From Sulfurovum sp. (lineage in GTDB: Bacteria > Campylobacterota > Campylobacteria > Campylobacterales > Sulfurovaceae): 5,938 nucleotides of DNA. Made by a program: the position numbers and the translations under genes. Shown here piece by piece: positions 1 to 5,657 of the stretch (its first letter is position 1; every line of letters starts with the position of its first letter). Below the pieces are notes generated by a model that saw only the letters and a list, made by a program, of their open reading frames with translations, was not told where the DNA came from and ran no database searches. Where the stretch lies: the NCBI GenBank assembly GCA_030634925.1, contig DAOVZV010000086.1, positions 1 to 5,938 on the forward strand, in the 5' to 3' direction.

Positions 1-1
1 A

Positions 2-148
2 GGGGAAGTTCCTACGACAGAAGTACTTGCAAATCAGCCGATGTGGACCTGGTTTATGATTTGGTCAAGATGGGTAGAAACTCACAATTCTCCGGAGAAA
101 ATTAAATCTCTCTATAATTATCCAAAAACTCCAATGCCTTATCTTTAG
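2..148 (+). CDS. C-terminal tail of an unrecognised protein (partial)
   Basis: An open frame enters from the left edge and ends at TAG 146-148, giving 48 residues. It is rich in aromatics (the stretch PMWTWFMIWSRWVE at about residues 13-26) and ends in YPKTPMPYL. Third codon positions in this frame are mostly A or T, as in the other genes here; the competing frame from base 1, which stops at 105, has about half G or C there, so this frame is preferred. The tail overlaps the 3' end of the convergent ApbE gene by 47 bases. The family is not recognised; the tryptophan-rich part could be a short membrane or interfacial segment. The call rests on codon bias alone. Confidence 0.45.
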   Translation, partial: GEVPTTEVLANQPMWTWFMIWSRWVETHNSPEKIKSLYNYPKTPMPYL

Positions 149-962
149 GCATCACAGATATAGCTGTAGTAAATGCGTCTAAACGGCTATTGTCTCCTAT
201 GCTAAATAGTGATACAGATATGAAGCTTTTGGAGTGTATTCGTTTTTTGGGGTCTATTAGGTGGTGTTTGGATTTGTCTTTTATGTATCTTCTGTATGTA
301 CCACTTGTAGAGATAGAGGTGTGAGGTAGAGATGTCTGAACTTTGGCAAATACTCCATCATATAATGGAGATTGGATATATATCTCACATCTATCTATGC
401 AATATATATCACCACTAAGGGCTACTTTGCCTCTAGTGATGTTTCGCTCTTTTAGAAATGAGACTACTTCATCTACTCCGTATCCTTTGCCCATACCTCC
501 CAAATCTAATACTATGCCACTACCTATAGAGATATTGTTATCATTTATATATATCTCATTTATGTTTAGATTGGCACTTTTCATAGATAGAGACTCATCT
601 ATCTCTTTATCTTCTCCAAAGTGGTAGATACTCTTTGTAATAGAGCCAATAGTAATATCAAAATAGCCATTTGTAAGATGATAATACTCTATACTCTTGC
701 CTAATGCATCTCTAAGTATAATATGACTCTTCACATATTTATCTCTATTTAGTCTATATATATAAGCACTCTTGGCATAAGAAGAAAGCACCATCTCTAC
801 ACCTCTAACAATCTCAAAAGACCTCTGCATCTCTGGGCTTTTGTCTATAGGAAGTGTAATATCTACAAAAGTCCCCATCAACATTTGAGTTCTCGTTTGT
901 AGTGGAGATTGGGCTTGTAGGATTGTGGATAGTAGGATTAGTGTTTGGAGTAGTTTGTTCAT
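102..962 (-). CDS. apbE: Exported FAD:protein FMN transferase (ApbE family)
   Basis: ApbE enzymes use FAD and Mg2+ to attach FMN covalently to Thr or Ser of exported or membrane flavoproteins such as Nqr, Rnf and NosR-type subunits. The 286-residue product has an N-terminal signal peptide (about 1-18, no lipobox cysteine, so probably soluble periplasmic). The family motifs follow in order: MGT at 29-31; S-x(5)-RLN near 65-72; YFDITIGS at 100-107; DLGGMGKGYGVD at 153-164; SGDI at 183-186 (family usually GGD); TSG at 219-221; HHLIDP at 233-238; and LDAFTTA at 261-267, the metal-binding region. It ends soon after this last motif, so the C-terminus is somewhat short. It is the third gene of an operon, one base after the cytochrome/thioredoxin gene, and is preceded by a purine-rich AGAGAG. 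No flavinylation-type acceptor motif was seen in the window's other proteins, so its target is elsewhere. Confidence 0.93.
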   Translation of the reverse strand: MNKLLQTLILLSTILQAQSPLQTRTQMLMGTFVDITLPIDKSPEMQRSFEIVRGVEMVLSSYAKSAYIYRLNRDKYVKSHIILRDALGKSIEYYHLTNGYFDITIGSITKSIYHFGEDKEIDESLSMKSANLNINEIYINDNNISIGSGIVLDLGGMGKGYGVDEVVSFLKERNITRGKVALSGDIYCIDRCEIYIQSPLYDGVFAKVQTSLPHTSISTSGTYRRYIKDKSKHHLIDPKKRIHSKSFISVSLFSIGDNSRLDAFTTAISVMPKDKALEFLDNYREI

Positions 963-963
963 T

Positions 964-1728
964 CTACTCTCTGTTACCCTTTACCATCTCCAATAACTCT
1001 ATAAACTCATCAGCTGTTCCATACCCTTCTACTTTGTCTATAATGGTCTTGCCATCGCTGTCTATGAAGTAAAATGATGGACTCATCATTCTTTGCATAT
1101 TTAGAGGTAGTTTTTCTATGGCTAGGTTTATTTTTGTCATTATGAAGTCTTGATTAAATACTTTTTTGACTTTATCATCTACCATTACTCTTCGGTTCAT
1201 TTTGATACAGTATCCACAGTATGGTAAATATCCATATATTACGATGATTTTTTTCTCTTTTTTGGCTATTTCTAGTGCTTTTTGGTAGCTATGTATCTCT
1301 ATGCCGTGTTTGGTGATTATATCTTGGACATAGTCATATAGGTATATGGATAGAGCTTCTATCTCTTCGTCTGATAGTTGTATAGATGGCATCTTATCAA
1401 AGAAATGGTTGATTTTGTATGATAATATGGACTTTTCTCTGCTTGGTTTGGCTAGATAGTCTATCAAGAAGTTTTCTATCTCAAATTGTTGTGCTTCTGC
1501 GTCGTTTTTTCTATCTCCTATCTTGTGTTTGAGAGCAAAGGATAGTTGATTTATGGTAGGTACTTTTAGGTTCAATATGGTGTTATTGTGGTCTTCAAAG
1601 TTGCTAAGTAGTTTCGATTGTGGTATATAGTCACTGTGACAAGATAGACATTTATCCTCAAATATCTTCTCTCCTGATACTCCAAATCCAAGCTGTGATA
1701 GTAAAATAATAGCAAAAATCAGTCTCAT
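964..1728 (-). CDS. Periplasmic cytochrome c / thioredoxin-fold fusion protein
   Basis: The 254-residue product starts with a signal peptide (about 1-18). A c-type haem motif, CLSCH at 27-31, follows at once, and Met113 in a KMP context followed by LSDEEIEALSIYLYDYV (118-134) fits the distal haem ligand and last helix of a class I cytochrome c. The linker between them (about 45-105) is longer than in a minimal cytochrome. From about 145 a thioredoxin fold begins: beta strand KKIIVIYGY, the CGYC redox pair at 171-174 with Lys177-Met178 after it, and a probable cis-proline in SPS (Pro217) before FYFIDSDG. This resembles the thioredoxin_7/SoxW-like group. Likely roles are periplasmic dithiol exchange coupled to electron transfer, or maturation of a respiratory enzyme; the substrate is unknown. 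It is the middle gene of the operon; its strong Shine-Dalgarno overlaps the upstream stop. Confidence 0.85.
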   Translation of the reverse strand: MRLIFAIILLSQLGFGVSGEKIFEDKCLSCHSDYIPQSKLLSNFEDHNNTILNLKVPTINQLSFALKHKIGDRKNDAEAQQFEIENFLIDYLAKPSREKSILSYKINHFFDKMPSIQLSDEEIEALSIYLYDYVQDIITKHGIEIHSYQKALEIAKKEKKIIVIYGYLPYCGYCIKMNRRVMVDDKVKKVFNQDFIMTKINLAIEKLPLNMQRMMSPSFYFIDSDGKTIIDKVEGYGTADEFIELLEMVKGNRE

Positions 1729-1733
1729 ATTAT

Positions 1734-1740
1734 ACTCCTA
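1734..1740 (-). promoter_or_regulatory. Shine-Dalgarno embedded in the upstream stop codon
   Basis: Read on the minus strand, TAGGAGT contains the TAG stop of the CvfB-like gene and the AGGAG ribosome binding site of the cytochrome/thioredoxin gene, six bases before its ATG. This supports that start and suggests ribosomes pass directly from one gene to the next. Confidence 0.75.
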
Positions 1741-2589
1741 TATCAATTTGATAGAGCTATCTAATAGCTCTATTTGTTTGTTTTCTATTAGTGCTGTGAG
1801 TGTTCGCTTGAAGTTTTTCTTGCTTAGTCCAAATGATTTTTGTATATCATCAGCGTTACTTTTGTATGTAAATGCCAATTCTCCATCGGCTTCTTTGAGT
1901 ATTTGTAATACTTTGCCTTCTGCTTCTGTGAGCTTGGCTTTGATGCCTATTGGTTGCAAAGACATATCTAGCTTACCATCTTCTCGTGCATTTTTGATGA
2001 AGCCCTTTAGTTTCTGACTAAGAGATATATTTTCAAAAATCTCATTGGCAAATAGCATACCCTCGTACTGTTTATCTACTATTACCTTGTATCCTAGAGG
2101 TGTTTTGGCTAGGACAATCATATCAAACTGCATATTTTGATGTATTCCGTTTAGATGACGATTGAAATATTTACCTATCTTTTGAGTGGCATATAGTCGT
2201 CCTGTCTGCTCATCTAGGCAAACTCTAAGTATATATTTTTTGCCTATAGTAAAATGCTCTTTTTGTTGAGACAAAGGCACAAACAAATCTTTTGGTAATC
2301 CCCAATTGACAAATCCACCATAAGATTTGTAATCAACTACTGTGAAATATCCATACTCTCCGAGCATAGCATAGGGCATCTTTGTCGTAGCTACGGGACG
2401 GTCTTCGCTATCTGTATATACAAATACATCTATTATAGACCCCATAGGCATCTCATCTTCCATCACATATATATTGGGTAATAGTACCTCTGATGAGTCT
2501 GATGCTTCTAGGAAATATCCGTAATCTGTATCACGCATAACTTCTAGTTTGTTTATCTCGCCGATATTTATGGTTAAGTTTTTTGACAT
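1738..2589 (-). CDS. CvfB-type S1-domain RNA-binding protein
   Basis: The 283 residues show the layout of the CvfB/YitL family: three S1-like OB-fold repeats (about 5-66, 73-138 and 152-212) and a C-terminal winged helix (about 222-283, with FGLSKKNFKRTLTAL at 253-267). Family signatures are clear: VFVYTDSEDRPVATTK (55-70), NWGLPKDLFVP (95-105), LDEQTGRLYAT (125-135), LGYKVIVD (165-172), NEIF (182-185) and EDGKLD (203-208). Family members bind RNA in the cytoplasm and in staphylococci affect virulence gene expression; the role in this lineage is not established. It is the first gene of a three-gene operon whose other products are exported redox proteins, so the linkage may be transcriptional only. 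The start is supported by GGAATAACAC before the ATG and by divergent promoter space. Confidence 0.9.
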   Translation of the reverse strand: MSKNLTINIGEINKLEVMRDTDYGYFLEASDSSEVLLPNIYVMEDEMPMGSIIDVFVYTDSEDRPVATTKMPYAMLGEYGYFTVVDYKSYGGFVNWGLPKDLFVPLSQQKEHFTIGKKYILRVCLDEQTGRLYATQKIGKYFNRHLNGIHQNMQFDMIVLAKTPLGYKVIVDKQYEGMLFANEIFENISLSQKLKGFIKNAREDGKLDMSLQPIGIKAKLTEAEGKVLQILKEADGELAFTYKSNADDIQKSFGLSKKNFKRTLTALIENKQIELLDSSIKLI

Positions 2590-2694
2590 GTGTTATTCCG
2601 TTTCATCTTGAATTATATAATGCACTTATATTTTGATGATATTATAGCTAAAAAATATTTGGATATAATACTCTATCAAAAATAAGGAACAAAA
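2590..2694. promoter_or_regulatory. Divergent promoter region, CvfB operon and membrane protein gene
   Basis: This 105-base AT-rich gap separates two divergent starts. On the plus strand TATAAT lies at 2664-2669, and AAGGA at 2684-2688 precedes the ATG at 2695; no clear -35 is seen. On the minus strand, ATTATA at 2612-2617 and at 2641-2646 each read as TATAAT, giving two candidate -10 boxes for the CvfB operon. Which one is used cannot be told from sequence. Confidence 0.6.
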
Positions 2695-3153
2695 ATGATA
2701 CCAAAGTTATTGACAAATACATCCACTACAAAAGGTGGAAAACAAGTCACCCATCTAGCTTGGTGGGTTACATTTATATTATCTATGGCACTATCGGTAG
2801 GTACTTGGAACCCAACAGGAGTTCACTTTATGCACTATATTGCCAATGTAGATGATATTTTATCAGGGTTTAGACCATTTGCAATATTGATGATTTTGGC
2901 ATTATGGTTACTAGCTATCAAATCAATATTCCAAAGTCTCAAATTTTATGGAGCTGTGGTGACTGTGATAATCATAGGTGCGTTTATATGGGGATTACAA
3001 GAGTACAGCATCATAGATGTAAAAGAACTCAAACAAGCAGGTTGGGTAGCAACACTTGGCGTAGGCTTCTTGATATGGTTTGGACTAAATGCGTCTATCA
3101 TCTGGAAAAAACTTACAGGTGTATATACTACAGATAGTACGGATGAGGGTTAA
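2695..3153 (+). CDS. Four-helix inner-membrane protein, DUF6524-like
   Basis: The 152-residue hydrophobic protein has four probable transmembrane segments at about 21-36, 60-80, 85-103 and 116-136. A polar 20-residue N-terminus precedes them and an acidic tail (TTDSTDEG) follows. The conserved-looking GTWNPTG-x(3)-MHYI (36-49) after helix 1 resembles the TxNPTGxSxxHW signature I associate with the DUF6524 family; this assignment is from memory and tentative. No cysteines, haem-ligating pattern or catalytic motif is evident, so no function is proposed. The start is supported by AAGGA seven bases upstream and a TATAAT box at 2664-2669. The gene is monocistronic and its stop interlocks with that of the convergent peptidase gene. 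Confidence 0.75.
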   Translation: MIPKLLTNTSTTKGGKQVTHLAWWVTFILSMALSVGTWNPTGVHFMHYIANVDDILSGFRPFAILMILALWLLAIKSIFQSLKFYGAVVTVIIIGAFIWGLQEYSIIDVKELKQAGWVATLGVGFLIWFGLNASIIWKKLTGVYTTDSTDEG

Positions 3154-3162
3154 ACCCTATCC
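3141..3162. repeat. Inverted repeat centred on two interlocked stop codons
   Basis: AGGGTT at 3146-3151 and AACCCT at 3153-3158 form a perfect inverted repeat around A3152. GGAT (3141-3144) and ATCC (3159-3162) extend the stem past one bulged G. The shared TTAA at 3150-3153 holds both convergent stop codons. It could be a weak bidirectional hairpin, but no T-run follows on either strand, so a classic intrinsic terminator is not supported. Confidence 0.5.
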
Positions 3163-4253
3163 TCTATCAAATAACCAAATATCTCACTAACCAATGATAC
3201 TCTCTCTCCAAAACTCTTTTTGGAGGCTCTCTCATTGATGGTGTGGTCGCCATCTCCATAAGGTCCCCATCCATCTAGTGTGGGTACTCCTTTTGATGAT
3301 ATGATGTTGGCATCACTTACTCCTCCTCTCTTTTCTGTGGGGAGGGTGATTTGGCATAATCTATTTATCTGATTTACAAACTCTTCTTGTGCAGGAGATG
3401 GTTGCATTACATCTCTTTGGATACCTCCTGATAGTGTGGATGTCGTACCCTCTATGTGTGAGTGTGCTACTATATTATCTATAGCATTTAATACTCTCTC
3501 TTTCTCTTCTGTGGTGGTGTATCGCAGTTCAAATACTATATTTGCTTTTGGTGAGATGGTATTTGCTCCTATTCCTCCTTGGATTTTGCCTACATTGACT
3601 GTGGTCTCTTTGTCTAGGTCAGTGAGAGATACGAGTTCTATGAGTTTGTGAGCCAATTCCAGATTGGCATCTTCTCCATCTGTGTAGTGATTACCTGCGT
3701 GTGAAGCTTTTCCCTCTATATCTATGAAAAATGTCCCTACACCTTTGCGTCCTATCACTACTTCATCATCAACTCCACTAGCTTCAAATACCATACAATA
3801 GTCATAATCTTGTGCTAAGGCAGATGATAGATGTTTGCTATCATCACTACCCGTCTCTTCGTCGCTTACGAGCAAGAAATCTATATTGTGTATATTGCCA
3901 TATTTGCTATATACCTCTCTTAGTGCTTTGAGTGCTACGAAATTACCACCTTTCATATCACATACACCAGCTCCATATATCCACTCATCATCTTCTCTAA
4001 ATCCCTCAAATGTATCAGGAGGAAATACAGTATCTAGGTGTCCTAATAGCAGAAGCTTTTTACCCTCTTTGTGTGTAGATTTGAAGTGTAAGTGGTCTCC
4101 TATATCTTCTCTGCTATATCTATCGAGTGTATATCCCAAGCTATCCATCCATTTAGCAAATATATTACCATTTTTATCTACTCCAGCTTTGTTTTTTGTC
4201 CATGAATTAATCTCTATTATCTCTCGAAGCTCACCAAAATCAAATTTTTGCAT
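3150..4253 (-). CDS. M20 family zinc metallopeptidase (glutamate carboxypeptidase-like)
   Basis: The 367-residue cytoplasmic enzyme has no signal peptide. It carries the full two-zinc ligand set of the M20 (carboxypeptidase G2/ArgE/DapE) family: H72 and D74 in GHLDT, bridging D99 in GAGVCDMKGG, catalytic E132 and metal ligand E133 in SDEETGS, E157 in VFEASG, and H337 in GDGDHTINE. A lid/dimerisation domain lies at about 168-280, with GKASHAGN (181-188) and GGIGANTISPKANIVFELRY (226-245). Overall it looks most like the carboxypeptidase G2 branch, which removes C-terminal Glu or similar groups from N-blocked substrates; the true substrate cannot be read from sequence. AAAGAG precedes the ATG by about eight bases. 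It is single and convergent with the membrane protein gene (4-base overlap), with no obvious functional partner nearby. Confidence 0.9.
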   Translation of the reverse strand: MQKFDFGELREIIEINSWTKNKAGVDKNGNIFAKWMDSLGYTLDRYSREDIGDHLHFKSTHKEGKKLLLLGHLDTVFPPDTFEGFREDDEWIYGAGVCDMKGGNFVALKALREVYSKYGNIHNIDFLLVSDEETGSDDSKHLSSALAQDYDYCMVFEASGVDDEVVIGRKGVGTFFIDIEGKASHAGNHYTDGEDANLELAHKLIELVSLTDLDKETTVNVGKIQGGIGANTISPKANIVFELRYTTTEEKERVLNAIDNIVAHSHIEGTTSTLSGGIQRDVMQPSPAQEEFVNQINRLCQITLPTEKRGGVSDANIISSKGVPTLDGWGPYGDGDHTINERASKKSFGERVSLVSEIFGYLIEDRV

Positions 4254-4284
4254 ATAGTACTCTTTGTATTGAAATATTTGATAT

Positions 4285-4290
4285 ATTCTA
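4285..4290 (-). promoter_or_regulatory. Candidate -10 box for the M20 peptidase gene
   Basis: ATTCTA here reads TAGAAT on the minus strand, placing a transcription start about 25 bases before the ATG. No convincing -35 is seen. Confidence 0.3.
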
Positions 4291-4329
4291 TATAAAAATA
4301 TTAAAATGTTTGATTAAAAATTAGAATTT

Positions 4330-4385
4330 GTAGGGTGGATTTATCCACCAATAGTTATAATAAATGGTGGATAAATCCACCCTAC
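4330..4385. repeat. Inverted pair of REP-like elements (BIME-like), 21-base arms
   Basis: The left arm (4330-4350) and right arm (4365-4385) are perfect reverse complements of 21 bases separated by a 14-base AT-rich spacer. Each arm is GTAG followed by its own hairpin: GGTGGAT-TT-ATCCACC at 4334-4349, and the mirror copy with an AA centre at 4366-4381. A GTAG tetranucleotide 5' of a short hairpin is the known architecture of REP elements mobilised by RAYT (TnpA-REP, Y1 HUH) transposases, and two inverted REPs make a BIME. The element is GC-richer than its surroundings. It lies between divergent genes, upstream of both, so it is not their terminator. No RAYT gene is in the window. Confidence 0.75.
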
Positions 4386-4406
4386 GCGTCTTAATTTATT
4401 GGACTT

Positions 4407-4440
4407 AAATCTATATGTTAAATATAAAATCTATAGATTT
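4407..4440. promoter_or_regulatory. Candidate operator: 14-bp palindrome plus direct-repeat half
   Basis: AAATCTATAGATTT at 4427-4440 is a perfect palindrome. Its left portion AAATCTATA also occurs at 4407-4415, exactly 20 bases (about two helical turns) earlier. The palindrome ends two bases before the -35 box of the DUF4395/Rrf2 operon, a suitable place for a regulator. The encoded Rrf2 protein is the natural candidate to bind it; that link is inference. Confidence 0.5.
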
Positions 4441-4442
4441 AC

Positions 4443-4471
4443 TTGACTTTAAATATAAATTGTGTTAAAAT
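4443..4471 (+). promoter_or_regulatory. Sigma70-type promoter of the DUF4395-rrf2 operon
   Basis: TTGACT at 4443-4448 and TAAAAT at 4466-4471 are separated by 17 bases, with TGTG at 4461-4464 just before the -10. The expected start is near 4478, giving a leader of about 20 bases containing AAAAGG (4485-4490) eight bases before the ATG. Confidence 0.7.
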
Positions 4472-4498
4472 ACAAAAAATTAATAAAAGGTTATAATT

Positions 4499-4942
4499 AT
4501 GTCTGCTAGTTGTCCTATATCCCTAAGACGAATTGATTCAAACACCGTAAGAGTAATATCTATCCAAGTAGCACTATTTGGTACAGTTTTGATATTTACC
4601 CAAGAGAAGATTTTTGCTTTTATATTACTCTTTGATTTTGCGATGAGAGTTATGAGACTAGAATACATAACTCCATTTGGTCTAATCGCAAGATTTGTAT
4701 TGAACCTATCAAAAGCCGTACCCAATCTATGCGATGAGTCTCCAAAGAGATTTGCACTATATTTAGGCTTTTCTATATCTCTGCTAGTCGTCATATTTTT
4801 CATATTTGGATTTACCACGATAGCATCTATTATCACAGCAATATTGGTATTTTGTTCACTACTTGAAGCGTCATTTGACTTTTGTGTAGGATGCAAGATA
4901 TATTATCTACTTCAATTATCAAAAAGGCTATGGACAAAATGA
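4499..4942 (+). CDS. DUF4395-like membrane protein
   Basis: The 147 residues match the pattern I associate with DUF4395: an N-terminal CP followed by a helical membrane core and a terminal FCVGCKIYYLL. Segments likely to span the membrane are about 19-34, 37-50, 88-105 and 107-122, with a loop (51-85) carrying Cys78. Cys5 and the CVGC pair (129-132) near the C-terminus could be redox-active or metal-binding. From general knowledge, DUF4395 genes often sit near thioredoxin-like or rhodanese genes, hinting at thiol or sulfur chemistry, but no activity is established. The start has AAAAGG at good spacing and a strong promoter upstream. Its TGA overlaps the ATG of the Rrf2 gene (ATGA at 4939-4942), implying coupled translation. 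Leucines are mostly CTA, like the upstream genes. Confidence 0.78.
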   Translation: MSASCPISLRRIDSNTVRVISIQVALFGTVLIFTQEKIFAFILLFDFAMRVMRLEYITPFGLIARFVLNLSKAVPNLCDESPKRFALYLGFSISLLVVIFFIFGFTTIASIITAILVFCSLLEASFDFCVGCKIYYLLQLSKRLWTK

Positions 4943-5352
4943 TAGGAATATCCAACAAAACCATCTATGCCATATCAGCCCTACAGCAACTAGCAGACAT
5001 AGCAGAAGATGAACTACTAAAGATAAAAGAGATAGCAGACAAAGCATCAATACCTAGAAACTTCCTAGAACAAATACTATTATCACTCAAAAAGCAAGGT
5101 CTATTGACAAGCATAAAAGGAGCAAACGGAGGATACAAACTAGCAAAAAGTATCAACGATATTACACTCAAAGATGTAGTAGAAGTATTGGAATCAGACA
5201 TACTAACAGACATACACAACCCAAACAACCAATCACTAAATCTATTTTGGTCAGATGTCAAAGACAAAGTATCAATCCAATTAGACATACCACTATCAGA
5301 ACTACAAAACTATCAGATAAAAGCCAATAAAGCGTTAAATTATTCTATATAG
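4939..5352 (+). CDS. Rrf2 family transcriptional regulator lacking cysteines
   Basis: With the ATG at 4939 the protein has 137 residues. It shows the Rrf2 winged helix: SNKTIYAISALQQLAD (5-20), the helix-turn-helix IKEIADKASIPRNFLEQIL (29-47), LSLKKQGLLTSIKG (48-61) and the wing GANGGYKLAK (61-70), then the dimerisation helix and a short C-terminal tail. The usual Fe-S ligating cysteines (three, around residues 90-105 in IscR and NsrR) are absent; there is no cysteine at all. This resembles the cluster-free branch such as CymR, which senses through a partner protein. The ATG within ATGA overlaps the preceding TGA. Earlier in-frame starts at 4882 or 4930 would add a non-family N-terminus and have poorer spacing to AAAAAGG (4921-4927). 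It probably regulates its own operon through the palindrome at 4427-4440. Confidence 0.88.
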   Translation: MIGISNKTIYAISALQQLADIAEDELLKIKEIADKASIPRNFLEQILLSLKKQGLLTSIKGANGGYKLAKSINDITLKDVVEVLESDILTDIHNPNNQSLNLFWSDVKDKVSIQLDIPLSELQNYQIKANKALNYSI

Positions 5353-5353
5353 A

Positions 5354-5359
5354 TATACT
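5354..5359 (+). promoter_or_regulatory. Candidate -10 box for the small-protein/ATPase pair
   Basis: TATACT lies just after the Rrf2 stop, about 25 bases before the next ATG. No good -35 is seen 17 bases upstream. The pair may have its own weak promoter or be read through from the rrf2 operon. Confidence 0.35.
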
Positions 5360-5370
5360 ATGGTTAAGAT

Positions 5371-5378
5371 AAAAGGAG
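5371..5378 (+). promoter_or_regulatory. Strong Shine-Dalgarno of the 90-residue gene
   Basis: AAAAGGAG, six bases before the ATG at 5385, is the best ribosome binding site in the window and fixes the start of the small gene. Confidence 0.8.
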
Positions 5379-5384
5379 TAAGAG

Positions 5385-5657
5385 ATGACAATAAAATTAG
5401 ATAATCCTCAAATAGAGAATTTTTTTATCAATGAATTACATTCTGATATTAAAGTATTTTCAGAGTTTATATTAAACAATCTTGAACAATATAAAAAACA
5501 AAATGAGTTTGATATTGTTCATATAGACCCTAAAAAAAATGCTTATAAATTAGAATTTGATGAAAGTATAGATGTAAAAGAAGAAGATAATCCTTTTAAA
5601 GATATTGAAGATGTAGTAGAGTATGCAAAAGTATTAAGAGAGAAGTCGTGGAATTAG
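5385..5657 (+). CDS. Small acidic hypothetical protein, possible antitoxin-like partner
   Basis: The 90-residue protein is not recognised. It has a predicted helical N-terminal half (IENFFINELHSDIKVFSEFIL, about 10-30), a central FDIVHIDPKKNAYKLEFDESIDV (42-64) that looks like beta strands, and an acidic stretch followed by a C-terminal helix, IEDVVEYAKVLREKSWN (74-90). An acidic small protein with a terminal helix ending in KSW resembles many type II antitoxins by eye, but no family is claimed. It overlaps the ATPase gene by 10 bases (GTG start at 5648), so the two are co-translated and probably functionally linked. Five of six leucines are TTA and none CTA, unlike the CTA-rich upstream genes, which fits recent acquisition. 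Product role is unknown. Confidence 0.7.
   Translation: MTIKLDNPQIENFFINELHSDIKVFSEFILNNLEQYKKQNEFDIVHIDPKKNAYKLEFDESIDVKEEDNPFKDIEDVVEYAKVLREKSWN

Noticed and set aside
1..105. Alternative plus-strand frame from base 1 ending at TAA 103-105
   Set aside because: About half of its third positions are G or C, unlike the AT-biased genes here; the frame from base 2 fits better.
2695..3153. Flavinylation target of the nearby ApbE
   Set aside because: No acceptor of the SGAT/TGAT type was seen in this or any other protein of the window.
3835..4257. 140-residue plus-strand open frame
   Set aside because: It is antisense to the M20 peptidase, which has complete catalytic motifs; the frame is a serine/leucine-rich shadow.
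4330..4385. Inverted repeat as an intrinsic terminator
   Set aside because: It lies upstream of two divergent genes, so neither gene's transcript would reach it, and each arm has its own GTAG-hairpin structure that a terminator would not need.
4330..4385. CRISPR array
   Set aside because: There are only two inverted copies with a short AT-rich spacer and no direct repeats.
4480..4896. 138-residue minus-strand open frame
   Set aside because: It is antisense to the DUF4395-like gene, which has a promoter, ribosome binding site and family motifs.
4882..4938. Longer start for the Rrf2 protein
   Set aside because: It would overlap the DUF4395 gene by 61 bases and add residues outside the family pattern; the ATGA start at 4939 matches Rrf2 N-termini.
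4965..5288. 107-residue minus-strand open frame
   Set aside because: It is a shadow of the Rrf2 winged-helix gene.
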